Source: Syngnathus acus (lineage: Eukaryota; Chordata; Actinopteri; Syngnathiformes; Syngnathidae). Taken from it: a DNA stretch of 64,000 bases. Within the stretch, counting starts at the first letter, position 1; the number at the start of each line of letters is the position of its first letter. The notes beneath the pieces are model-generated. The model was not told where the DNA came from. It saw only the letters and a program-made list of their open reading frames with translations, and ran no database searches. This document shows, piece after piece, positions 27,826-43,697 of this stretch. A program made the translations under genes and the position numbers. Location of the stretch: NCBI RefSeq assembly GCF_901709675.1, contig NC_051101.1, positions 12,172,501-12,236,500 of the forward strand, given 5' to 3'.

Positions 27826-30800
27826 CTACAAGGCCGTCTGTGTGGCATCATTGGCATTATTTGACCTCTCACCCCGAGATTTGGGCTCTGAACCTGGGGC
27901 GCTAACATTAGCTTGCTCCACTCTGCCGCCATTGTCGTTGCCTCCGCCGTTCACGAGTGTCTGCGTCGCGGGTTCTGGCGGAGGGGACACGATGACTCGT
28001 TCTATGTGCTCATTGGCTGTCCGTTCGGTCACAATCACGTAATTGGGTTCCATCTGGTGGGAGCTGGAGCGGCGCTGCAAAGCATGCTGGGTACACGAGA
28101 AGGAACGCTGCCGGGGAGCCGGCTGCGGCGATAGGAAGTGAGGGGTCACCGCCCTGGGGTGTTCCTGCCGCCTATCTCGATCCTCATCCTCCGAGGTGAC
28201 CTCCTGCAAGGTGCTTATGGGCCGAGGGGACCGGCCCATGATTCTGGGGGGTACCAGAGCGGTCGCTGATTGGTTGAGCTGCGGTCGCCAGTTTTGAGGG
28301 GATGGGTATTGGACGCCGCCCATCGACCAGTTACTGTCAAGACATCATTTGAGTCGAATATTATCATCAAATTATGCCAACAATTGGTTTATAAAACATT
28401 AAAGGAGTTCCGCAAGGTTCAATCTTAAGCACACTATTGTTTTCAATTCAAAGTCATAGCAAGTAAAAGATAATGGATTGGAGTTTATCACCCACTCACA
28501 AATGTTTAACACTTACTTCTGCGGTGGTGGTGTCATGTCCCGATGTGCCACAATCCCAGAGAAGGACGCACTCCGTCCTTGCGTCCCAACCCACGGCGAG
28601 TACATAAGCGCCCGCTCTTCCCACAGCATGTCGCTGGATGTGTCCACAGTGGTGGGCCCCCTCTGGATCTGGTGCGCCAGTAGGAGCTCCAGGACTTGAT
28701 GGTGCAAGCCTTCCCTGGCCACATCTACAGGGCGGCGCCCCCTGCGGTCATGGAGGTCCAAGTTGGCACCGTGGAGGAGAAGAAGCCTGGCGGTGTCGTA
28801 ACAGCCGTAGAAGGCAGAAAGGAAAAGCGGCGTCTCACCCTGGTGGCGAAATACAGAAAGACATTTTTAGCGCCGATCTTCCCTTATTTGCTTCGAAATT
28901 TGCTCTTACACAAACTGTACCTTATTATCTTGCAGGTCCACAGCAGCACCATAGCGAATTAGCGTCCTGGTCAGGGAAAGATGGTTCACCGAGCACGCCC
29001 AGTGCAGGGCCGACCTCCCTGGGAGAGGTCATGAGTGTGGGGATGGAAGAAGGGAGTGAGTAAGTCAGCCTATGAACAATCTTTACACAACAGAGTCAAA
29101 AGCCAGAATGGAGGGATGTGTTTGGACATGGGCGCAGATGAAAGACACAAGAGGAGGGGGACGATGTCAGGAAACAAAGTTAATGCTTCTTGATTAACTT
29201 TGTTCTGAGTCAGAGCAAGGCAACAGAGGGGCTGGAGGAGAAAGAGAGGGGGAAGAAGACATGGAAGGAAGAAGGAGGTAAGTTACTCCGTCTTCACAAG
29301 GAATAGTCGCCGCATGCCGCTTTTCTCCAAGGTCAACCTTTTTGTTACATTTGAAGATTATTACTCAAAATTTGATTAGATCTGAAAAGTAAATGTCGGT
29401 GGGCCTCGAACCTTTTACACCAAGTCCTAACTAAAAAAACATATATGTATATATTTTTTTAAATAAAAAAAATCTAAAAAAAAATATATATATATATTTT
29501 TAGGTTTGATTTAATTTAATATAAAATCTAAAAAACATATGTATATTTTTTTAGATTTTATATATAAAAATATAAAATATATATATTTTTAGATTTTTTT
29601 TTAAATGGTCAGAATTTGGCAAAATGTCATCTTCGTTATCAGCCATGTGATAGAATTACTGTACTTCCATCAATCAAGCGTATTGATGATGATCGTGAAT
29701 CTTACCAGTATGATCCGTGTTATTGACAGACACTCCAGCTCTGAGTAGTTCCAGAACTACTCGGTCCAGTCCACTGCGCACCGCACGGATCAGGACCACG
29801 GAGCCATCCGGGCCGCACCATTCTGCAGACTGACCACAGCATAATGACATTATATATATGATAAAACAAATTTAATATCATAAAAGTATAAACGCAAACC
29901 TGTTGAGGGGGACTGAGCAGAGGCGGAGGCGTGGCGTTCCGGTGCCAGCCGTGAGTGGAAGCTAAATGGAAATGTAAAAAGTGCTGTGTCAGCTATTCCA
30001 ACTTCTGTATGGCTGATGTTTGGTCGTGGTCTCACCTGGAGGCGGCCTACGAGGCTGTGATCCTCCCCCTCTGTAATGTTTGACGTCTTCCTGGCGTCCA
30101 ACGGTCCTCACGTCCTCCAAGGAACTCTGCGTGAAGTCCGTGTCGCTGGCAATGTCCTGCTCCCTTTTAAGAGGCCTGAAGAAGAAACGATCAGCATCAA
30201 GAAGAATTAAAACTCCCTGGAAACTCACCTCATCCTCATGGCATCTTCTCCCAGGGGTTCCCTCCTCCTTTTCTTTTCAGCCTCCTTGGCTTTCTTCTTC
30301 TTCCTGGGGGCCAACTTGTCTTTGTCTTTCTCCCGGGCCGGCCTCCCCCTGGCCTCCTGCTGGGTGGCCGTTGCCGTCCAGGTTTTGGGTTTTCCATCCG
30401 TGGTGGTGGAGCGGTGGTTCACCTGCTGGCCTCCTGCTCCGTGACTGCTCCCTTCTCTTTGCCGCCTCTGCTGCCTCATCCTCCTTACCACCAGGAAGAC
30501 CACCAAGGCCAGAGTCAGGAGCAGACTTATCGCTATGGCGACGACAGCCCACAGCCACGTGGGTGTCGGCTCTTTAACATAAAAAAAAAATGGAGAAATT
30601 CAGAGAGATTCACTTCCAACCAAATTTTCAATGCTACCTTTGACATCCTGTTTTCTGGTCCACTCCCCTTCCTGTTCGTCCCGGCTCCCGATTTCATCCT
30701 GAACACCTCGAACGGCAATGACGGTCTTCATCTCCGGTAAGGCCGAAGACGCAAAGATCCTCCGTGACGTGATTGCCCTCAAGAAGCTAGCTGCCTCAGT

Positions 30801-32562
30801 GGCATGAGGGAAACACGTTGAGGGCTGACGGGAACATGGACGGTTGTCCACTTGCAGAAAAAACAGGGAGCTGGAACACAATGGAGAACCCCAGGGCTGT
30901 GTACTGGCCCCACTGGTTTTCCTCACAATTCTGACTGAAATGAAATTTTTTCGTGGACTGCTCACCCATTGGCATCGCCTGCTGACGTTTCAGCCAACAG
31001 GTCAACAAGCTGCTGGGGGTCGAAGTCGAACAAATTCCTGCCGACGGCGAGTGGCGCCGAGCCCCTCAGCGTCGTGGGGGTCCGCAGCAGGACGCTGAGC
31101 GCCCACAGGAGTGACGTATTGGTGGGGACCCCGCCTTTGTGGGGGATGGCAGCGTGGACCACCAGGGTGCCCTTGGCCCAGAGGGGGCTCTGGTGAGCCG
31201 AGCAGTCGCCGCCGTCCCACCCGCAGGCGGCGTTGTCGCAGCCCTTGTCGCACTGTGAGTTGGCGTAGTGGTTGCGGCAATACGGAATGTGGCCTGGACT
31301 AAAAGGAAAAAAAAAATCACAATTTAAGAGGCACTTTTTTGCCAATCAATTGAAAAACGTTTTAATCAAATGGTCTCACTGGCAGTGTCCTTTGTCCTTG
31401 AGGCAATCCATTCCGTCCAGGAGACATTCCGGCTTTATGCACTCCTTGTCACATGACCGATCACTAAATTTGTCTTTGCACTTTCTGCTAGCAGGACATT
31501 GCCCCCATGGGTCGTTGGACAACACTGCGGACACACAACAAATATGACTTTTCGTCACTTAATTCAAGTTGATTTAATTATAATGGTAAGATCTTATTTC
31601 AAGATCAGCTTGGTTTGCTTTAAGCCTTTTTCTTTTGTAATCGCACCATCTGCGTGGGTGACACAAATAACGTCTCTCATTGTTTTTCAGCATGAATGCA
31701 GCTCAAGACGTAACGAGCGCTTCCTGATCTTGGCGTGTTAAATGGGAACAGGAAGTGAGGCCAGTGGGACCCGACATCAACAGGAAGTTTCCAGTAGAAG
31801 CCAATGGCAAACGGGAAAAGGAGTCGGCGCTGGATAAAGGTCAGAATTGGTTGCTATGGCAACCGGCTGTGTGATGGAGAGGGACAATGGGACTTGGCAG
31901 GTTGGCAGGTGGGCGTGGCGCCACAAACACGCAACGTCATTGGTGAAGAGTGAAGTTGAAAATACACCAATGATCCAAATGAAACAATCAAATGTGTTCC
32001 ACTGTGTAATCAATTATTTCACACATTTCCAGACATTTCACTAACTAACTGACTGACTGACTGACTGACTAACTAACTAAATAACTAAATAAAATAAAAT
32101 AAAATAAAATAAAATAAAATAAAATAAAATAAAATAAAATAAAGTAGCGCAACAGAATAAAATAAAATAAAATATAATAAAATAAAATAAAATAAAATAA
32201 AATAAAATAAAATAAAATAAAATAAAAGAAAATAAAATAGCGCAACAGATCAAAATGCACTTTTCTTTATAAAATTGTAGCCTTTGCAATTTCGAAATTG
32301 TGGTATACTGCATATTGTGGTGTCGATTTGAATTCAAATTATTATTCAGCCCAAGTGAGCATTCATCCGTTCATCTATGCATCCATTGATCTCGTGGCCA
32401 TCTGAAATCAGAGCTTTCCCCACACAACTGAATTTCATTTTCCAAAATGTTAAACTCCTGCCCCATGGTAGTGCATAACATGATATAAAAAACATAAATT
32501 TCCTGACCTTGTCTTGTGCAGCTGAGTCCCAGGAGAATTAAAATCTTCATAGTCCGCATCAT
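27826..32562 (-). CDS. Notch-like receptor lacking all EGF repeats, 11 exons
   Basis: Exons 32508-32562, 31380-31524, 30966-31298, 30638-30870, 30229-30571, 30036-30175, 29900-29961, 29706-29829, 28921-29018, 28517-28839 and 27826-28333 join in phase to 787 residues. Order: signal peptide (1-17), NDPW linker, LNR (28-66), LNR (74-98), heterodimerisation domain with GSLFFLQVDNRPC (about 178-190), transmembrane segment (about 261-284), basic stretch with EKKRRREPLGEDAM, then about three and a half ankyrin repeats (441-550; ALHWACSVNHLS, GETPLFLSAFYG), and a long Pro/Ser/Asn-rich tail. Notch receptors are cut at S2 and S3 and send an intracellular domain to the nucleus to activate CSL targets. 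By alignment with remembered human NOTCH1, EGF repeats, LNR-A, the RRRR furin loop and ankyrin repeats 1-4 are absent. The MHC position suggests kinship with NOTCH4; a zebrafish gene called notchl may be the orthologue, which I cannot confirm. Confidence 0.9.
29430..29606. repeat. AT-rich low-complexity tract with inverted words
   Basis: In the intron between Notch-like exons 8 and 9, about 170 bp consist almost only of A and T, with repeated ATATATAT, AAAATCTAAAAA and its complement. It could form hairpins but has no terminal repeats or target-site duplication that would define an element. Confidence 0.6.
32045..32238. repeat. (ACTG/ACTA) and (AAAAT)n tandem repeats
   Basis: A short (ACTG)n and (ACTA)n run leads into about 150 bp of AAAAT pentamers, interrupted by two copies of a TAGCGCAACAGA word about 93 bp apart (32145 and 32238). 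This lies in the first intron of the Notch-like gene. The repeat gives a spurious minus-strand frame of Phe-Tyr-Phe-Ile-Leu. Confidence 0.85.
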
Positions 32563-33403
32563 TTTCAACACATCCAGCTGCTGACGACCACTTTCAACTT
32601 TTTTACCAATCCAGCGTTATACTTCGAATAGCTCATGTGGACTGTAACAGCAGCAGCACCTTCTCAAAGCACCACCCGCCCCACTTTGTCCACCAGACCT
32701 TTTCTTGTTTCCCGGAGGCCCTTGCGGATATCTGGACGACTTCCTGCCACTGTGTGCAGAAGAATAGAGCGTCTGTGACTCACAATGTCAAATGCTCAGG
32801 CTTTTTGTTTCCTCCACTGTTTTTTTTCCTCATTATTTGACTCTTATAACACTATCAAATGTAGCATTTTCAGTGGGACTGCACAATATGTCAAGAGAAA
32901 AAGAGATCATCCTCATTCCAACAATGAATCTCACAAAGATGTGTGATGCATAAATACTTTCAAATGGACGTATGGATATATAGTATATATTTTTGGTTCA
33001 TGTTAAAAATCACAATAACATTGATATTGAGATAGTCAATCCTCCAATAGCATGTTTTTCTATGACCTAGTTTCAAGTAAAGGTTTAAATGTCAATGTAC
33101 AAAAGTACACTAAAACTAATGCAACATTTCTGAGTTAGCTAGTTTGTCTTTTATTAATTTGATGTTTAATTGTACCTGCATAGCATTTTATTGGAGGTTA
33201 ATTTGAAATACAAAACCAAGGTTGAAAATGACTAAATTAGGCATTTCTGAGAGAGATAACAAGCGAGAGTACTTTCAGCAAGCGATGATACAGGGCGTTA
33301 ATATAAAAGTATAAAAGTCGTTTTTGATGCCACGTAGTTTGTCCAAGTGGCGTTGCCGTACAAAGCGCAAACTTCCGCGCGTCTTGTCAGGTAGTCCTTC
33401 CAA

Positions 33404-33418
33404 ACTTTCACTTTCATT
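33404..33418 (-). promoter_or_regulatory. Interferon-stimulated response element upstream of tap1
   Basis: The plus strand reads ACTTTCACTTTCATT, whose complement contains GAAAGTGAAAGT, a match to the GAAANNGAAA core bound by IRF1, IRF2 and ISGF3. It lies about 20-30 bp before the inferred start of the tap1 5' exon and fits the known interferon control of TAP1. Confidence 0.65.
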
Positions 33419-33735
33419 TTGACGGAACAAGACCAAGAACAGTCAGTCGGTGACTTGAGAATGCTTTGTCATTTTTCAAATGTAAATATATATATTCCAA
33501 ACACAATCGTAACCCTTCGAATGATACTTTTATTCATCGACGTCGTTGATATTTGACATACAAGTAAGTACAGCACCACGTGACGGCAAGATTTATTTTT
33601 TGGTCTTTACGGGTATTGCAATGAATTCGTGTGTGACTGTGTTATTAAAGTTTTGATTTAGGTTAAGAACTTCGATAAGTATAATGGAGGTCAAATTTTA
33701 AAGTCAGAACCTTGTTAACAGTAAGTCTTGGTGGT

Positions 33736-33747
33736 GAAAGTGAAAGT
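33736..33747 (+). promoter_or_regulatory. Second ISRE-like element in the tap1 5' intron
   Basis: GAAAGTGAAAGT on the plus strand is the same core in the opposite orientation, about 105 bp before the tap1 ATG, inside the inferred first intron. Confidence 0.55.
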
Positions 33748-33851
33748 AAAAAGCTCAACCTTTGAAAACAACGACCTCACTCAACTATACAATACACAGT
33801 TAAATAAAAAAAAAGAAATATAACTTATGATGATTTCTTGTGTTTGCAGAC

Positions 33852-36800
33852 ATGTTCAAAGTGAGCGCCTTGTTGCTCCTGCTGCTTTTTGCGTGCGTGG
33901 ACGTGTGCGTTGTGAGCGTCCTGCGTTCCCTGCAGCTCTCGCCACAATTCTTCCCCATCTTCCCTTGTCCTCCATTCGTCGTCCTATGGGGAGGAGAGTT
34001 AACCAGGGCCATCCTGCTTCTCCTGCTGTTGCTCCCTGCCAGCCTTCCCTCATGCTCCAGAGGCTTCGGGGCTATCCAGAGCATCCTGGTCCTGTGCTTG
34101 CACTTCCCGACGTACGTGACTCTTCTCCATGTTCTCGGCTGGAGCGTCGAGGAGGAGATGTGGGCGTGGCACTCATGGGAAAGGGTGAGAAATAAACAGC
34201 CACACATCTTGAAGCTTCAATTGACATCTATTCCGTCGAGTGCCAAGAATTAAAAGTTCGGATTGTGCAGGTGTTTCAGGGTTACCTGGTGACGGTGACG
34301 GCGTGGATCTACTGGAGTCAGTACGTCCAATCTTTGCTGCAGTCTTTGTTTCTCGCCGTGTCATCTGTGTGGAGTCGGAGGAGCAGCAAACAAGAGTCCA
34401 CAAAGGACACTTCCTCGTCTCTGATGGGGTTCATGTGGCCTCACTTTGGTGCCTTTGTAGTCATGCTACTTTTGGTGGGGATCTCCTGCTTTTGTAAGTT
34501 CTTATCATTCAAGCTCACATAGACATTTTGGAGTCTTCAACACCTCATGAAGATGTTTAAAAAAAAAACTTGTGTGGTTGTGTCTCCAGGCGAGATGGCG
34601 GTCCCTCTGTACACGGGTCAAGTGACGGACTGGCTCCAGAACCAAGGGGATCCTGACGCTTTCACGGAGGCCATCACAATTATAGCAATCATGACTGTTG
34701 CCGGGTAATTTTTTTTTTTTGTGATACCCTTTATGCATGTACACTACCGTTCAAAGGTTTGGGGTCACAAAATTGTTTGGGTGACCCCAAACTTTTGAAC
34801 GGTAGTGTATATATTTATTTAGATAATTATTTATAGATTATATATATAATCTTCTGTGTAAAAAATCTTATAATATATATGTATACTTATATTCATAGAT
34901 TATATATAATCTTATACAAATATAAGATATAATTTATAATATTTAATTCATAATATTTTATTATAATAATATTTACACTACCGTTCAAAAGTTTGGGGTC
35001 ACCCAAACAATTTTGTGACCCCAAACTTTTGAATGGTAGTGTACATTTGAAGAAATGTTCCACTTGCTTTGTTCCAGTGCCGTACTGGAGTTCATTGGGG
35101 ACCTGGTATACAACACCACCATGAGTCACATTCACACGGCGGTACAGGGAGATGTCTTCCAGGCTGTACTCAACCAGGAGATTGCCTTTTTTGATGCCAC
35201 CCCCACAGGTATATTCCGTGGGTTTCCATTTTAGATGGGTGAAAAATTGTATTTTCAAAAGAAAAATATTCAAACTTCCTGTTTGAGGCTAACTAAAGCC
35301 AGCTAGCTTAATGCTATAATGTAAACTTCCATAGGCAGGCTAACAGTAATTAGCATTTGCTCGCCAAAATTTTACGGATTAATGACATTTCAATTCTTTT
35401 CAATGGAAGCTAAACTGACGCGATAAATATTTTAACTGAGTTTTAATAATGGCCCCCGAACGAATCCAACTTGCCCTGCTACAGGTGAGCTGGTGTCGCG
35501 CATCACGACGGACACCAACACAATGAGCGAAGCACTGAGCGAGAGGCTGAGCCTGCTTTTGTGGTACACGGGCCGTGTGCTCTTCTTGTTCTTCTTCATG
35601 ATCAAGCAATCAGGGAAAATGTCCCTGCTCACCTTCATGGGGCTGCCCATCGTATGGCTGGTGCCAAAATACGCCTCACAGTTCCACCAGGTAATCGACC
35701 ATAAAGCTTTTAGTCTTTGCCCCAAAAACTGAATTTTCTGTCTGACATTTTTTGTAGAAAATATCAGTGAAGGTCCAAGCGTCTCTGGCTAAGGCTAATC
35801 AAGTTGCTACAGAAACCTTTTCCTGCATTACGACGGTGAAGAGTTTCGCCAATGAGGACGGTGAGACGGAACGCTACAGCCGCTGCTTGGAGGACATATA
35901 TGCCCTCAACAAGTTAGAAGCAGCGACATATGCCAGCACAACTTCGGCCAACAGCGTGAGGATCATCCACACCGTCAGCACACCGTTTTTTTTTTTTAAT
36001 TCAGTCTTTCAGTTGAATCTTTCCATCTTTTGCGTGTTCCCAGTTGACCACACTCGTCATGAAGGTGTGCGTCATGTACTACGGAGGCGTATTGGTGACC
36101 CAGGGGACAATCAGCAACGGAGAACTCGTCTCCTTCATCCTCTACGAACTTCAGTTCGGTTCCGTGGTGGATGTGAGTCATCGATTCAAATATCGTATAC
36201 CTGTACGATATGAATGATAAATAATCGTGTGTCACAGGCTTTAATGCATTCGTACCCTGAGGTGAAGAAAGCCGTGGGAGGATCTAAGAAGATCTTTGAG
36301 TATTTGGATCGGAAACCTCAAATGCCCCCAGATGGAACCTTGGCCCCCGAGTCCCTGAAGGGACACGTCCAGTTCAAAAACGTTAGGTTTGCCTACTCCG
36401 GCAAGTCAAACACTGACATCCTCAAGGTTTGTTGCTAGCGTAAAGATCGAGACACTTTAGCCGCCGCTAACGTGGCTTTTTCCGGACTAGGGCGTGTCCC
36501 TGGAAATGAAACCCGGCCAGATCACGGCACTGGCGGGACTCAACACAGCTGGGAAGTCCACCTGTGTTAGGCTACTTGAAAGGTTTTATCAGCCCCAAGG
36601 TGGAGAAATTCTTCTGGACGGGAAGCCACTGAACAGTTACCAAGATGCTTATCTTCGGCAGAAGGTGAGTAGGACCAAATTTTTGGGACATAGCTCTGTG
36701 ACGAAAGATAGTCAAAGTGAATAATTGGACCATTGCCCTCAGATTTCAGTGGTGAGCCAGGATTGTGCCCTGTTTGCCCGTTCCGTGCGGGAGAACATCA

Positions 36801-37574
36801 AGTACGGCTGCCCGGAGGCCAGCGACGAAGACATGTACCAGGCGGCCCGGTTGGCCAGCGCCCACGACTTCATCATGGGGCTGTGCGACGGCTACGATAC
36901 AGGTGCCGCCATTGGGCTTGTAAAGGGGTGGAACATTTCGAGAAAAGTTTCCAGAAAATATTCCATATGTTAATATACATGGAATATTTCCAACTTTGAA
37001 AATACTTGTGTTGTAGATGCTGGTGAGAAAGGCGGACAACTATCTGGCGGTCAAAAGCAACGTATTGCCATTGCGCGGGCCTTAATTCGACAGCCCACCA
37101 TTTTGGTACTGGACAACGCCACCAGTGACTTGGACACTGAAAATGAACATCAGGTAAGCTGTGCATTCAAACCTTTTCGTAAATGTAAGGTGCCAACCAA
37201 TGAGGGACATCTGGGTTGGCATCCTTAATGCTTACAAAGATCAAATGCAGTTTTGAGACAGGATCGAAGACGATTTGGGAATCGTCGACAGACCTCAAAT
37301 ACAGTTTTGTAATCATTGTATTTTTTTTTCTCCCCCAAACGACGACTATCTCCACATGGCTTTGTCATTTTGTACTCCACAGGTATACCAGGCTTTGCTG
37401 AAACAAAATTGCAACAATCGCTCCGTGCTACTGATCTCCACCAAGATGAGGGTGGTGGAGAAGGCCGACCACATCATCTTCTTAAAGGACGGCGTGGTCA
37501 GGTCAGAGGGCCGCCACCGCCAGCTGCTGGAGAATTGCGAGGACTATGCTAAACTAGTGAATGAGGTGCAATGA
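33852..37574 (+). CDS. tap1: Antigen peptide transporter 1 (TAP1, ABCB2), 12 coding exons
   Basis: Exons 33852-34184, 34271-34493, 34590-34704, 35078-35208, 35485-35690, 35758-35955, 36044-36172, 36238-36426, 36491-36664, 36743-36902, 37017-37153 and 37383-37574 give 728 residues (human 748). TAP1 pairs with TAP2 in the ER membrane to pump proteasome peptides to MHC class I. It is TAP1 and not TAP2: [37 protein letters not shown] and [11 protein letters not shown] follow human TAP1. A hydrophobic N-terminal region (about 1-110) is followed by the membrane domain and a nucleotide-binding domain from about 480. Signature LSGGQ (628-632) is intact. The Walker A is GLNTAGKST (524-532), the Walker B end is LDN (Asn653 where TAP1 normally has Asp) and the switch position is Thr685. 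The next gene downstream is brd2; no psmb or tap2 gene is present between them. AATAAA is at 37774-37779. Confidence 0.96.
34739..35043. mobile_element. Palindromic MITE-like element in a tap1 intron
   Basis: Two near-perfect 70 bp palindromes (34739-34810 and 34974-35043) flank about 165 bp of pure AT-rich sequence in the third tap1 intron. Each arm starts TACACTACCGTTCAAA(A/G)GTT and continues TGGGGTCAC, a word I recognise as very common in teleost genomes and usually regarded as a non-autonomous DNA-transposon end. Differences are few (G/A in the arms and one base in the last arm). No coding capacity. Confidence 0.75.
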
Positions 37575-38326
37575 AGGATGCCATGTGGAGTGAGCCACTT
37601 TTTTTCCTGTAATTTCTTCTGGTTTACGTGAAGATTCTTTTCGCTCAAATTCTAATAATTGCTGGGCAATGCTGTAGTTTCTAATTAGTAGACTGCTTGG
37701 ACTTCTGTAATTGAATTGAATTTCTCTCGCCGTACGAAATATTTGATTAGATGTTATGTCTGTCCCATTTATTAATAAATGCATGAATATTGTCTAAATG
37801 GGCTTGGGCACCTTATCATCACTTGACTTTGCACAGTTCTATTTCAATGGTAATGTTTGCTAAGATTAGCAACTAAAACGCAAACGTTTCGTTTTATACG
37901 CTCGCCCGTGAGCGCATTATCACTCTAACGCTTATAGTAGAAACTGTAAAAATGCCACTTTTCGTCGAATAACGGTGGTCGACAGTTTTAAACACTTTAG
38001 CTGATCCTCCTGAGTTAGCTCGGTGGCTAACGCTAACGTCACGTGAGGTAGATACGCGGCTGTGTGACGTAAACAGACTCGACGTTGATCCAATCAACGC
38101 ACAGCGTGGCCAACCACCTGACAGGAAGTGGGTGTTCTCGCCGTGCGTACACATATATATAGGCTGAAGCGGAAGTGGTCGGGCGCCATTTCGTGGAGAA
38201 GCTGCAAGGGGTCGTTTCGCCCCTGCCCGCTAACAGGCAGCTTCTTCTCTTTTTCTTCCCCCTTTCTTTCTTTCTTTTTTTCTTCCGCCCAATTGGATAG
38301 CTGCTAAAACATCCAAACCGATAGAA
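37575..38326 (+). promoter_or_regulatory. tap1 3' UTR and brd2 promoter region
   Basis: The left part is the tap1 3' UTR with AATAAA at 37774-37779. From about 38040 the sequence becomes CG-rich, with a TATATATA run at 38153-38160 and then the brd2 5' UTR, ending in a CTTTCTTTCTTTCTTT pyrimidine tract before the ATG. The TATA run is placed so that it could direct initiation near 38185. Confidence 0.45.

Positions 38327-43697
<5,371 letters not shown>

Larger units (their letters stand above)
32563..33849. other. Divergent region between the Notch-like gene and tap1
   Basis: The start codons of the Notch-like gene (-) and tap1 (+) are 1.29 kb apart. No coding exon is visible. The right half carries tap1 control features: an inverted ISRE at about 33404-33418, a probable 5' UTR exon of about 33430-33563 ending in a good donor (ATACAA|GTAAGT), and an acceptor (TTTGCAG) at 33849 just before the ATG. 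The left half (32580-33300) holds nothing I recognise. Confidence 0.5.

Noticed and set aside
32069-32337. Minus-strand frame of repeated Phe-Tyr-Phe-Ile-Leu
   Set aside because: It is the translation of the AAAAT tandem repeat.
33852-37574. TAP2 as the identity of the ABC transporter
   Set aside because: Motifs across the membrane domain and the degenerate nucleotide site follow human TAP1, not TAP2.
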